Assembly (NCBI RefSeq): GCF_012641265.1
Contig: NZ_JABAHZ010000009.1
Coordinates: forward strand, 62,001 to 126,000
Reading direction: 5' to 3'
Length of the DNA: 64,000 nucleotides
DNA from: Chitinophaga eiseniae
GTDB lineage: Bacteria; Bacteroidota; Bacteroidia; Chitinophagales; Chitinophagaceae
This document shows, one piece after another, positions 38,501-46,303 of the stretch. The notes beneath the pieces are model-generated. The model was not told the DNA's origin and did no database searches. It saw only the letters and a program-made list of their open reading frames with translations. The position numbers and the translations under genes were made by a program. Within the stretch, counting starts at the first letter, position 1. Each line of letters starts with the position of its first letter.

Positions 38501-39044
38501 GCGATGCCCCGATAGCAGGTACCTGGATGGCAAAACGGCCGTAAGCATCGGTGGTAACGCCTTTGGCAGTGCCTTTCAGCTTAACCGTTGCCCCGGGCAA
38601 TGGCAGGCCGTCGTCGCCCATTACCACCCCGGTAACCTCAATCGCCGCTGGTGCAGTGGCCGACAGGGAATCTTTTTCCAGCGTTGCTGCCGCAGTAATA
38701 ATGATCCTGTTTTTTGAAACCAGGTACGTTAACGGTAGCCCTTTAAAGCAGTTCTTCAAGGCATCTGGTAGCGGGGCATTACGTACGTCGATGTTAATCC
38801 CCGCAGCATTGTTTAACAGGTCGTCTTCATAAAAAAAACGGTATCCGGTTTGTCGGTTGATTTCTTTTAGCACCGTTTTCAGCGACACATTTTTCCCTGA
38901 TAGGGTAACGCTTTGGCCGAAACCAATGGCGCTGGTCTGCATGCAAAAGCAGAGCAGGCTAAATGCGGTAAACTTCATCATCAACAATAGTTTTGTGATT
39001 GTTTTACATCGTGGATGGGCACGGAAATGTCCTCTTAAATTCAT
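35595..39044 (-). CDS. susC: SusC/RagA TonB-dependent transporter with N-terminal STN signalling domain
   Basis: 1149 residues from the ATG giving MNLRGHFRAH (an upstream in-frame ATG eight codons earlier is less typical). Signal peptide, then a secretin/TonB N-terminal (STN) domain (about 45-110), a carboxypeptidase-D regulatory-like domain (about 135-215), TonB plug (GRQKKTEVVGAVTSI onward) and barrel ending FK. The STN domain is the piece that contacts a FecR anti-sigma factor; the fecR and ECF sigma genes sit directly upstream, so this is a trans-envelope signalling uptake system that induces itself when substrate binds. Confidence 0.95.
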   Translation of the reverse strand: MNLRGHFRAHPRCKTITKLLLMMKFTAFSLLCFCMQTSAIGFGQSVTLSGKNVSLKTVLKEINRQTGYRFFYEDDLLNNAAGINIDVRNAPLPDALKNCFKGLPLTYLVSKNRIIITAAATLEKDSLSATAPAAIEVTGVVMGDDGLPLPGATVKLKGTAKGVTTDAYGRFAIQVPAIGASLTVSFIGYESLDVTVHSTSPLRIILKHLESKVDEVVVVAQGRQKKTEVVGAVTSIKPSELKIPSSNLTNALAGKLAGIIAYQRSGEPGFDNADFFVRGVTTFGYRKSPLILIDNIEATSTDLARLQVDDIASFSIMKDATATALYGSKGANGIILITTKEGKEGAATVSFRAENSVSRSTQNVQLADPITYMELANEAVLTRNPLGGLLYPKDKIENTKNGVDPVIYPATDWQKMLLRNSALNQRYNLSVNGGGKVARYYVAGAMNLDNGILKVDKKSNFNSNSKLKSYSIRSNVNVNLTPSTEMIVRISGSFDDYSGPVNGGTDVYNQIMQSNPVLFPAYYQPTEETKYVRHIMFGNSADGKYNNPYADLQKGYKQFNRSAINAQLALNQKLSFITEGLSARGLVNIQRNAYFSVSRQYNPFYYVAYNYDYMTKGYSLKAVNQEAGQSQAPAGTEYLNYSEGDKTLSSDFYGELALDYRRTFNKVHGVSGTLVGIAKNSLTGNAGSLQNSLPFRNVGLSGRATYLYDNRYAAEFNFGYNGSERFYKTHRFGFFPSAGVAYTVSNEKYWDNLKDVVTKLKLRATYGLVGNDAIGSPDDRFFYLSNVDMNSSKRGMTFGTLKDYNLSGIDISRYANNDITWEQAAKTNVGFEASFFDRLNLEVDVYTEKRSNILMPRTSIPTTMGLSAGLSANVGKASAHGIDIALDYSHQITKKWWAKAMANFTYATSRFDVYEEPAYPEKNKSHVGHSLGQQWGYIAERLFVDDLDAKNAPKQNFGIYGGGDIKYRDVNGDGQISELDMAPIGFPTTPEIVYGFGISSGYDRFDFNIFFQGLGRESFWIDSKATSPFIDDQRQLLKVWADNHWSEDNQNIYALWPRLSTSLIDNNNQTSTWFMRNGALLRIKSVEIGYTLPTPMMKRLRLTNARFYLNGTNLFTFSKFHLWDVEMGGNGLGYPIQRVFNAGVTCSFK

Positions 39045-39217
39045 ACATTTGTTTTTGCAGCTACTCATTTTCAGATGAGTGGATGAGGGTAAATAAATAG
39101 AGAGTTATGTGCATAGCACTCCTTATCCGGACGATATTCCGGATAGTTTGCCCTTATAGCAACGTCCTGTCTCGCACACAGGGCGTTTTTTTTAAGGGAG
39201 GATTTTGGTGATATTTA
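39045..39217 (-). promoter_or_regulatory. FecR-SusC intergenic region with two dyads
   Basis: ATCCGGA/TCCGGAT (39125-39131 and 39138-39144) and ACTCAT/ATGAGT (39063-39068 and 39075-39080) are inverted repeats upstream of the SusC start. An additional hairpin (39160-39185 region, arms AACGTCCTGT and ACAGGGCGTT) has its T-run on the plus strand. The region probably holds the ECF-sigma-dependent promoter of the SusC operon. No consensus box can be named with confidence. Confidence 0.4.
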
Positions 39218-40348
39218 TTACGGTATTATAACTATTTTCCTATTGTTCACTTTATATTTGATTCCGGCTGTTTGCATAAAATCGAGTACTTCAGCGATGC
39301 TGTCATTGCGACCAACGATACCTGTAAAACGCTTCTGGCTTACCGGTCCCTCATAGGATACTTCCACATCGTACCAACGGCAGATCTGGCGCATAATTTC
39401 AGGCAGGGTCAGGCTATTGAAAACAAAATTTCCTTTCTTCCAGGCCATCACTTCCTCCAGGTCGATATGCTCTTTTACGTTGGCGCCATCCCCCGTTAAT
39501 ATCGCCTGCTGCCCGGGTCGTAGCAGGACGTTGTCCTTTCCGGCAGCAACTTTTACCGCGCCTTCCAATAAGGTTACTTTGAGGGCTTTTTCATCCATAT
39601 ATCCGTTTACGTTAAACTTTGTACCGAGTACCTGTATCTCCGTTTCCGGGGCTTTCACGTGGAATGGTGTGGAAGATTTTTCTATCTCAAAATATACCTC
39701 TCCCGTAATCTCTACCTCCCGGTCGTTCTTTGAAAATACGATGGGAAAGCGAATAGAGGAGGCCGCGTTCAGTAAGGCGGTGCTGCCATCCGGGAGCGTT
39801 ACCTGGAACGTTTCTCCCTTGGGCGTCGATATTTTATTATATAATACTTCACTGCTTTTACCGGATGACGGCTGGTACACCACTTGCCCATTGCCCTGTT
39901 TTAGTACCAACGTATTCCCCTGCCTGGCTACCATTCCGTTGCCCGAGCTATCCAGCTCAACGGCCGTGCCGTCTGATAAGGTGAGAATCACTTTCTTTTT
40001 GGATGTACCAACGAGCTGCTGTTGTGCTATTTTCGCAGGACGCGTGTCGCCACGGTAGTACCACCAACCTGCCAACGCTATCAGCGGAAGTAATATAGCC
40101 GCCGCTCTTAACCAATACTTATAGAAAACAGGTCTGCCTGGTTCTTTCGTTTTCACCGATTCCATTACGCGGGTAAACATGGCCTCCCGGCTGGCCGGGC
40201 TCGTCAATCCATCGGCTACACCGGATTCGAGCTGCTCATGGATATCTGTATGCAGCTCATCATCGTATGCAGCCAATTGCTTCGATAGCTCCTCTTCCGA
40301 CACCCTGCCTTCCAGGTATGCTTTTATTATACTGCGAAATCGTTGCAT
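39218..40348 (-). CDS. fecR: FecR family anti-sigma factor
   Basis: 376 residues: a cytoplasmic N-terminus of about 78 residues, one transmembrane helix (about 79-98), a periplasmic FecR domain (STPKGETFQVTLPDGSTALLNAASSIRFP, near residues 170-200) and a C-terminal DUF4974-type secretin-like domain (FNSLTLPEIMRQICRWYDVEV). It binds the ECF sigma encoded upstream and receives the signal from the STN domain of the SusC encoded downstream. Gene order sigma-fecR-susC-susD is the standard Bacteroidota layout. Confidence 0.94.
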   Translation of the reverse strand: MQRFRSIIKAYLEGRVSEEELSKQLAAYDDELHTDIHEQLESGVADGLTSPASREAMFTRVMESVKTKEPGRPVFYKYWLRAAAILLPLIALAGWWYYRGDTRPAKIAQQQLVGTSKKKVILTLSDGTAVELDSSGNGMVARQGNTLVLKQGNGQVVYQPSSGKSSEVLYNKISTPKGETFQVTLPDGSTALLNAASSIRFPIVFSKNDREVEITGEVYFEIEKSSTPFHVKAPETEIQVLGTKFNVNGYMDEKALKVTLLEGAVKVAAGKDNVLLRPGQQAILTGDGANVKEHIDLEEVMAWKKGNFVFNSLTLPEIMRQICRWYDVEVSYEGPVSQKRFTGIVGRNDSIAEVLDFMQTAGIKYKVNNRKIVIIP

Positions 40349-40427
40349 ATTGCTTGCTTCACCAGTGCTGTTGTAACTGGTTCAAGATATAAAGACACCT
40401 GATTGTTGAAAATGTACCAGTGGGATA

Positions 40428-41033
40428 CTAGGATAATGAGAAAAAAATTATCACGAAAAGAATGGTTTGTTCATCGGAGTGTTCATGGAGGTATTCACGG
40501 ATAGATTGCAGGGCGCGCGACAGGTGGTTTCTGACGGTATTCCTGGATAATCCCAGCTGTAATGCTACATCGTTCAGCTTCAGCCCTTGCAGCTGGTTGA
40601 GCTGGTATACTGTTTTTTGTTGAGGCGGCAAGCTATTAATAGCCTGGGCAATAAGTCCGCGGGACTCTTTCAATACATATTCACTTTCCGGCGATCTGAG
40701 ACTGTCACCTTCTTCAGCAAACAGTTGCCGGAGATAGTTTTTTTCCAGTCGTAAACGACGCAGTTCATTGATAATCCGGTTCCGCGCAATGATAAAGATA
40801 TAGTCAGCTATCTTGCTGATACCCGGCAGAGCTGTTCTTTTAAGCCATAGTTTAACAAAAACATCCTGCACGATCTCCTCCGACAGGTGTGCCGATTTGG
40901 TGTAAGTATAGGCAACACCGTAAATTCTATCGGCATAGATCTCAAACAACTGCCGGAAGGCGGCTTCATCTCCATCGGCCACCTGGTGTAAAAGCCCGGA
41001 GTTACAAATGGACAGTGTGTTTGACGCAATCAT
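40428..41033 (-). CDS. ECF RNA polymerase sigma factor (sigma-70, Bacteroidetes family 1 type)
   Basis: 201 residues. Region 2 carries SEEIVQDVFVKLWLKR and YIFIIARNRIINELRR; region 4 carries LPPQQKTVYQLNQLQGLKLNDVALQLGLSRNTVRNHLSRALQSIREYL, a clear helix-turn-helix. It leads the sigma-fecR-susCD unit and is probably self- and FecR-controlled. The C-terminus is hydrophobic (ILFVIIFFSLS), typical of this subfamily. Confidence 0.93.
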   Translation of the reverse strand: MIASNTLSICNSGLLHQVADGDEAAFRQLFEIYADRIYGVAYTYTKSAHLSEEIVQDVFVKLWLKRTALPGISKIADYIFIIARNRIINELRRLRLEKNYLRQLFAEEGDSLRSPESEYVLKESRGLIAQAINSLPPQQKTVYQLNQLQGLKLNDVALQLGLSRNTVRNHLSRALQSIREYLHEHSDEQTILFVIIFFSLS

Positions 41034-41559
41034 ACTAACTCAAAATTTTCCCTCAAAACGTGATTGCGCTAAAAGTAAGGATTATTTATTCTCGTAGGGA
41101 GTGGTGGGTTGGTGCGTATAAAGTGCAGGTAGCAATAATAAACTGCAGCACCCGGCCTCCTAGTTTTCTTAAAGTCAATACCAATATACCTCTCATCAAA
41201 TTTCGCTTTTATGATAGCTTGTTAAAAAAGATGTTATGCGGCTTTTATTGGTCAAAAAAGCATCGGAATTTGATAACATCGTTGTGAAATTTGCAGTTTG
41301 GGAAAGTCCATATCTTACTTTCCTCTTGGCGATGCTAGAAATTATTTTGGAATTTAAACGGCATTTCATTTTCATATTGTAATAAAAAGCGTCACGCAAA
41401 CACACCGCATTCTTCTCTATTTATTATAAATCAGACCTCTTTTCAGCATATAGACAATGTAAATTTAGTGGAATTTCCTCCGCATAATATTAGCCCCTTA
41501 AAGAAGAAATTTCCGTTTGGTACTTTTTCCATTTTCAATTGTATTTAAGAGAAAAAGTA
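41034..41559. other. AT-rich intergenic region, no gene seen
   Basis: About 520 bases between the divergent ECF sigma gene and the DUF6934 gene. Both strands carry only short, poorly coding frames and the base composition is much more AT-rich than the flanks. It must hold the promoters of both units, but I see no convincing TAnnTTTG box or RNA gene. The compositional change suggests the left edge of acquired DNA. Confidence 0.5.
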
Positions 41560-42006
41560 ATGAAACATGAAGTTTATAAAAACCTTACCATTGCAGATGA
41601 CTTAAGCATTTTTGAATTTTTCAGTATTGGCCCCAAAGGAGTTATCTTAAAGAGAATATTGTTTATGACAACAGAATATCCAGACACCGTCAATTTAGCC
41701 TTTGGCGATATTGATAAAAATGGAGAAATAAACGATTTTGTGATTAGCAATAATGGAGATAGAGATAAAATTCTTGCAACAGTATGCCATGTAATTGGAC
41801 TCTATTTAAAAAAATATCCCAACAGGCAAGTATACTTTAAAGGTAGCACAGCAGAACGGACAAGGTTATATAGAATAATTATAAATAACAATATAAAATG
41901 GTTTAATTTACAATACAATATACTTATCGAACAAGAGTTTGATTTTGTTCCTTTTCAACCCAATATTTCTACTATAGGTTTTTTGATCAAAAAGAAAATT
42001 ATTTAA
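41560..42006 (+). CDS. DUF6934 family protein
   Basis: 148 residues from the ATG giving MKHEVYKNLT, preceded by AAGAGAAAA. The sequence fits the DUF6934 family: an N-terminal FEFFSIGPKG motif, then NLAFGDIDKNGEINDFVISNNGDRDKILATV and FKGSTAERTRLYR. Function is unknown; members are scattered among Bacteroidota and often sit beside a very small gene, as here. The strongly AT-rich composition and Lys/Asn/Ile-rich protein differ from the neighbours, indicating transfer. Confidence 0.8.
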   Translation: MKHEVYKNLTIADDLSIFEFFSIGPKGVILKRILFMTTEYPDTVNLAFGDIDKNGEINDFVISNNGDRDKILATVCHVIGLYLKKYPNRQVYFKGSTAERTRLYRIIINNNIKWFNLQYNILIEQEFDFVPFQPNISTIGFLIKKKII

Positions 42007-42016
42007 CTTTGTACTC

Positions 42017-42178
42017 ATGAAAAAGAAGATAATCAAAGTGAGCAGCCAATTATCTAAACAGGAATTCACTTTAACGGTAGATGAAAAACTCAACCAGTTG
42101 AAGGGAAAAATTCTTGCTCCTAAAAAATTAGCAGAAGCTAACAAAGCTTTACAGAAGTTAGGCAATAAGCATTCTTAA
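42017..42178 (+). CDS. 53-residue basic protein paired with DUF6934
   Basis: ATG to TAA, 53 residues starting MKKKIIKVSS, lysine-rich, with a predicted helix near LNQLKGKILAPKKLAEANKAL. It starts ten bases after the DUF6934 stop codon and ends shortly before a terminator, so the two form a compact bicistron. It is too short for most gene finders. No family recognised. The arrangement recalls small two-gene toxin-antitoxin units, but there is no direct evidence for that. Confidence 0.6.
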   Translation: MKKKIIKVSSQLSKQEFTLTVDEKLNQLKGKILAPKKLAEANKALQKLGNKHS

Positions 42179-42202
42179 TAATACGACTTGTAAAATTCTT
42201 TC

Positions 42203-42234
42203 AACGACCGTTCAAGAAACGGTCGTTTTTGTTT
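42203..42234 (+). terminator. Rho-independent terminator of the DUF6934 bicistron
   Basis: A perfect 10-bp inverted repeat (AACGACCGTT at 42203-42212, AACGGTCGTT at 42218-42227) followed by TTTGTTTT, 25 bases after the stop codon. Confidence 0.9.
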
Positions 42235-42259
42235 TAAAAGCAATCCGGGAAATTGAAGT

Positions 42260-42314
42260 AGTAACATTATCGGCTTTCATGGGTTTATGCCGACCCCTAC
42301 TTTGAAGCAAAGAA
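42260..42314 (+). pseudogene. Decayed, internally deleted copy of the downstream lipoprotein gene
   Basis: Bases 42260-42287 match 44821-44848, the upstream region of the lipoprotein gene, at 25 of 28 positions. Bases 42296-42314 match 45276-45294 inside that gene (the TYFEAKN codons) exactly over 19 bases. In the remnant the two segments are only eight bases apart, so about 430 bases are missing. This is best explained by an old tandem copy left after duplication around the GH92 gene, then deletion. No reading frame remains. Confidence 0.6.
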
Positions 42315-42362
42315 CGCTAACGTATTATATTGCAGTTAATAAATATTTTCTATACTTTCAGC

Positions 42363-42424
42363 CGGCCAATGACTAAGCTCCGTTTACCTCATGTAAACTA
42401 GGAGATCGATTCGTTAATTGGCCG
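42363..42424 (+). repeat. Long imperfect hairpin upstream of GH92
   Basis: CGGCCAAT (42363-42370) pairs with ATTGGCCG (42417-42424), and inside it CTCC-GTTTAC pairs with GTAAAC-ta-GGAG around a CTCAT loop (42388-42392). The structure ends 28 bases before the GH92 ATG, so in mRNA it would lie in the 5' leader. It could be a regulator site, an RNA leader structure or the relic of a small inverted-repeat element. Confidence 0.5.
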
Positions 42425-42452
42425 CCCTTAGATTTTCAAACAAGTTCCAAAT

Positions 42453-44771
42453 ATGATTTCCAAATTTAAGTTTCATTTCGCAGCCCTTTGTTGTTCAATC
42501 CCTTTGTTCGGCGCAGCGCAGGAAAAGGACCCGGCCGAATACGTAAACCCTTTTATTGGAGCCACAACAAGCACAAAAATAGCTGCCTCTGCTCATGGCG
42601 GGGGAAAAACTTTCCCTGGGGCTGCTACTCCGTTTGGATTAACGCAACTAAGTCCTAATACAATAACCGGGGGAGATAATGGTTCTGGCTACAGCTATGA
42701 ACATACATCAATTGAAGGATTTGCCTTTACACAAATGAGTGGAATTGGGTGGTATGGTGATTTGGGAAATTTCCTGGTAATGCCAACGACGGGGCCATTA
42801 AGAACAAATTCCGGCAAAGAGGGAAACGATATAAAAGGATATCGTTCTTACTATGATAAATCAACAGAGCAGGCTAAGGCAGGGTATTATTCAGTGAAGC
42901 TGACAGACTATAATGTCAAAGCAGAAATGACAGCATCTCCCCATGGTGGTATCATGCGGTTTACTTTTCCCGCCAATGAGCAATCGCGTATACAAATTGA
43001 CTTGGCCAGAAGAGTAGGTGGCACCTCTACCGAACAATATGTTAAAGTAGTGAATGATCACGCCATTACCGGTTGGATGAAATGTGACCCTTCTGGTGGT
43101 GGATGGGGTAATGGAGATGGAAAGCCCGATTACACGGTTTACTTTTACGCAGAGTTTAGCAAACCACTGAAAAATTATGGTGTTTGGGAAGTAGCCATCC
43201 CATCAAATGCAAACCGTAAAAGGGAAGCGATAGAAAGTAAAGATTTCCAGTCGTTAACAGCCCATGCAAATATTTTAACGGGATGTAATGAAAAGCAAGG
43301 CAAGCACCTTGGATTTTATACAACATTTAATACAACGGCGGGAGAAGCTGTATTGATGAAAGCAGGCATCTCATTCGTGAGCATGGAAGGTGCCCGGAAG
43401 AATTTACAGCAGGAGATTACCGATTGGGATTTTAATGCTGTCTATGATAGAAGCCGGGAAATGTGGAATGATGCTTTAGGTAAGATAAAAATAAGTGGCG
43501 GAACAACAGAGCAAAAAGTAATTTTCTATACTGCATTATATCACAGCATGATTGATCCCCGCTCTTTTACCGATATAGATGGGAACTACCCCGGCGGAGA
43601 TGGGACTATTCATCACAGCAACAAATTTACGAAACGTACCATATTCAGCGGATGGGATGTATTTCGCAGTCAAATGCCATTGCAAACGATCATTAATCCC
43701 CGGGTGGTTAACGACTTGATCAATTCCCTGGTTGAACTGGCGGAAGAGAACAAAACCAAATACCTGGAACGATGGGAATTCCTGAACGCTTACAGTGGGT
43801 GTATGATAGGAAACCCTGCAGTGGTAGTATTAGCAGACGCCTATATGAAAGGTATCCGTGATTATGATGTAGCAAAAGCTTATAAGTTTGCAGGAAATAC
43901 CATGGAGCGACTGGGTAACGGCAAATTAGGTTACACGCCTGACAACATTTCAACTACACTGGAGAATGCCTATGATGACTGGTGTATGGCGCAATTAGCC
44001 AGGGGACTTGGCAAAATGGATGACTATAGTAGATTTACTAACCAATCAAAAAATTACAAAAACGTATTCGATACCACCGTCGGCTGGTTTAGGCCAAAGG
44101 ATGCAAAAGGTAATTGGTTAGCCTGGCCTGCGTCAGGCAGACTGGAACAATCATATGGCTGTGTGGAAAGCAACCCCTATCAGCAGGGATGGTTTGTGCC
44201 GCATGACATTGAAGGGCTGACCGGGTTGTTAGGAGGTAATGATAAAGCCCTGGCCGACCTGGAGAGCTTTTTTGAAAAGACTCCTGATAACATGTTATGG
44301 AATAATTACTACAACCATGCGAATGAACCTGTACATCATGTACCATTTATGTTCAATGCAATGGGACGACCCTGGCTAACCCAAAAATGGGTCAGGACTA
44401 TCTGTGAAAAAGCATATCATAATTCAGCCGAGAAGGGTTTGGTGGGTAATGAAGACGTTGGCCAAATGTCGGCCTGGTATGTTTTAGCAGCAATAGGACT
44501 ACATCCTCTATGCCCCGGCGATAACCGTTATCAGATCTGTACCCCTCTATTTGATACCATTACCATTCAATTGGATAGCAAGTATGCCAGTGGTAAAAAA
44601 TTCATTATAAAAACAATCAACAACGCTCCTGAAAATAAATATATTAAATCGGCCAAACTAAATGGGAAGACTTATGAAAAGTGTTGGCTGGATCATAACG
44701 TATTGGGTAATGGCGGGATATTGGAGTTAACATTGAGCCCGGAGCCCAATCATAATTGGGGGCTAAAATGA
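42453..44771 (+). CDS. Glycoside hydrolase family 92 alpha-mannosidase, secreted
   Basis: 772 residues. Signal peptide ending GAAQ, an N-terminal beta-sandwich opening YVNPFIGA and with GGGKTFPGAATPFG, and a C-terminal (alpha/alpha)6 domain with FSGWDVFRSQMPL, GCMIGNPAVVVLADAY, HEPVHHVPFMF-like and GNEDVGQMSAWYVLAAIGLHP, all GH92 signatures including the acidic catalytic region. GH92 enzymes are calcium-dependent exo-alpha-mannosidases acting on N-glycan-type or yeast mannan. No SusCD pair is adjacent, so it may act alone or with distant loci. Confidence 0.95.
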   Translation: MISKFKFHFAALCCSIPLFGAAQEKDPAEYVNPFIGATTSTKIAASAHGGGKTFPGAATPFGLTQLSPNTITGGDNGSGYSYEHTSIEGFAFTQMSGIGWYGDLGNFLVMPTTGPLRTNSGKEGNDIKGYRSYYDKSTEQAKAGYYSVKLTDYNVKAEMTASPHGGIMRFTFPANEQSRIQIDLARRVGGTSTEQYVKVVNDHAITGWMKCDPSGGGWGNGDGKPDYTVYFYAEFSKPLKNYGVWEVAIPSNANRKREAIESKDFQSLTAHANILTGCNEKQGKHLGFYTTFNTTAGEAVLMKAGISFVSMEGARKNLQQEITDWDFNAVYDRSREMWNDALGKIKISGGTTEQKVIFYTALYHSMIDPRSFTDIDGNYPGGDGTIHHSNKFTKRTIFSGWDVFRSQMPLQTIINPRVVNDLINSLVELAEENKTKYLERWEFLNAYSGCMIGNPAVVVLADAYMKGIRDYDVAKAYKFAGNTMERLGNGKLGYTPDNISTTLENAYDDWCMAQLARGLGKMDDYSRFTNQSKNYKNVFDTTVGWFRPKDAKGNWLAWPASGRLEQSYGCVESNPYQQGWFVPHDIEGLTGLLGGNDKALADLESFFEKTPDNMLWNNYYNHANEPVHHVPFMFNAMGRPWLTQKWVRTICEKAYHNSAEKGLVGNEDVGQMSAWYVLAAIGLHPLCPGDNRYQICTPLFDTITIQLDSKYASGKKFIIKTINNAPENKYIKSAKLNGKTYEKCWLDHNVLGNGGILELTLSPEPNHNWGLK

Positions 44772-44866
44772 TCAATGGTTGATCGTGATACACAGCGAAG
44801 ATCAGTAGATGTAGTTATCCAGTAACATTATCCGCTTTCATCCGTTTAACTGGCTAAACCTTCTGT

Positions 44867-45388
44867 ATGAAAGCAAACATCTACCTATTTCTGCTGTTGC
44901 TGACCGGCGTTCTGCTTACTTCCTGCAAGAAAAGCGACATAGCGTATGAAAACGATTTTAATACAAGTGTACGATCCTGGATGAACTTCAAAGCAGCATC
45001 GGGCAACTCCTACCGTTATGTCGTTAGCTTCTCCTCCTGGGCCGGGTTTAGTACGGAAACCGTTATTACTGTTAAAGAAGGGAAAGTAGTGCAGCGCAGC
45101 TTTACTGCTAAACGGCGGATTGACAGCATCCCGGGCCAGCTGGAGGTATACGAGCAGTGGACGGAAGAGGAAAGTAAAGTAGGTTCACATGGGAATGCCT
45201 ATCCTCCTCAAACCTTAGATGAAATATACAAAGCGGCAAAGGACCGGTGGTTGCTAAAGCGCAGTAATGCTAAAACCTACTTTGAAGCAAAGAATAATGG
45301 AATGATATCCAGTTGTGGGTTTGTAGAGAATGGCTGTATGGATGACTGTTTCCAGGGTATCGATATCAGTCTCATCGAAAAAATATAA
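44867..45388 (+). CDS. Putative lipoprotein, unknown function
   Basis: 173 residues. The lipobox LLTSC near residue 20 follows a hydrophobic n/h-region, so it is probably a periplasmic or outer-membrane lipoprotein. The mature part is soluble, with several aromatic residues and a C-terminal cysteine-rich stretch (SSCGFVENGCMDDC) that may form two disulfides. I recognise no family. A decayed partial copy lies upstream of the GH92 gene. Confidence 0.65.
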   Translation: MKANIYLFLLLLTGVLLTSCKKSDIAYENDFNTSVRSWMNFKAASGNSYRYVVSFSSWAGFSTETVITVKEGKVVQRSFTAKRRIDSIPGQLEVYEQWTEEESKVGSHGNAYPPQTLDEIYKAAKDRWLLKRSNAKTYFEAKNNGMISSCGFVENGCMDDCFQGIDISLIEKI

Positions 45389-45440
45389 AGCCCGGGCATT
45401 GTTTGGCCACCAAGAACGAAGGGGCTAATTGATAAAAGTG

Positions 45441-45472
45441 GCGATGGATGTACTCTCCAGTATATCCATCGC
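45441..45472. terminator. Probable terminator between convergent genes
   Basis: GCGATGGAT (45441-45449) pairs with ATCCATCGC (45464-45472), 9 bp, with a 14-base loop. On the minus strand it is followed by CACTTTTAT; on the plus strand by TATTAAAT. It sits between the stop codons of the lipoprotein and the 257-residue gene. Confidence 0.55.
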
Positions 45473-45484
45473 TATTAAATAATG

Positions 45485-46258
45485 TTACCCGTTAATGGGT
45501 TTATAGCTTAAACATTTGTCCACCACTTCTTCAGCAGTAGGGTCATAGATAGAAATATCATCTACCTTGGCATTATAATTTTCGGGATAAAAGAACAAAC
45601 TGCTCCCATCAGGATGAGGTACATTCCTGTCGAATATTTCCATCAGCTGCTGTATTTTTTCTTCGCTTCCGTCGGCAGTAATTATTTTATTACCCAGGTC
45701 AATTAATTCTTCTCTTGTCATGGGGTCATGCAGGGTTAATTCAGTTAATGCCTCGCAGAAATCAATGTTTTTAATCTGCCTGATAAGTCCATGAAATCTA
45801 TGATCCCGTTCCTTCCTTTTGCTTAGTCCCTGTGCAAGATATAAAAGTGTTTCATATCTCATCTTATCCAGGTTAACCTCTATCTCGGCGACTATATCTA
45901 CCTGGACTTTACCATCAATATACAGCCTGTAAATTATTTCCAATGCGGTTGCCTGAGTCCAATCATATTCTCCAAAGGCTATTGATTTAAGCCAATGGAG
46001 CGCTTTCACATCTAATTGATAAACCAGCTCAAAGATAGCATATTGACAAATCGATAACCACGCGCCCAGACCAAGTTGTTGCACATTAATATCCAGGGGA
46101 ACCTGGGGAGGTTGATGCAGCTTTTGTTGCAGGTATGCCAAATCTTCTGTACCGATGTTCTCAGCTTCCTGCCTGGCCCTTTCCTCAAACAATTCCTCAT
46201 TAGTCAATAACGTTCTCCCCAGATCAATAATCAGACGATCAATATCTTTTTCTTTCAT
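45485..46258 (-). CDS. Hypothetical soluble alpha-helical protein
   Basis: 257 residues, acidic and largely helical (for example VQQLGLGAWLSICQYAIFELVYQL and LLYLAQGLSKRKERDHRFHGLIRQI), with no signal peptide or membrane span. No family recognised; the repeat-like helical pairs would fit a scaffold or an immunity-type protein. It lies 45 bases downstream of the RDD-family gene on the same strand and may be co-transcribed with it. Confidence 0.6.
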   Translation of the reverse strand: MKEKDIDRLIIDLGRTLLTNEELFEERARQEAENIGTEDLAYLQQKLHQPPQVPLDINVQQLGLGAWLSICQYAIFELVYQLDVKALHWLKSIAFGEYDWTQATALEIIYRLYIDGKVQVDIVAEIEVNLDKMRYETLLYLAQGLSKRKERDHRFHGLIRQIKNIDFCEALTELTLHDPMTREELIDLGNKIITADGSEEKIQQLMEIFDRNVPHPDGSSLFFYPENYNAKVDDISIYDPTAEEVVDKCLSYKPING

Positions 46259-46303
46259 TATTAATTTATGAAAATATATACTAACGTAGTGATAGCAGTC
46301 CTG

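Noticed and set aside
39160..39192. Hairpin followed by eight Ts between fecR and SusC
   Set aside because: The T-run is on the plus strand, while both genes are on the minus strand, so it cannot be their terminator; no plus-strand gene ends there.
41060..41405. Frames of about 70 codons on both strands in the AT-rich gap
   Set aside because: Overlapping on opposite strands, no recognisable features or start signals, and composition suggests non-coding DNA.
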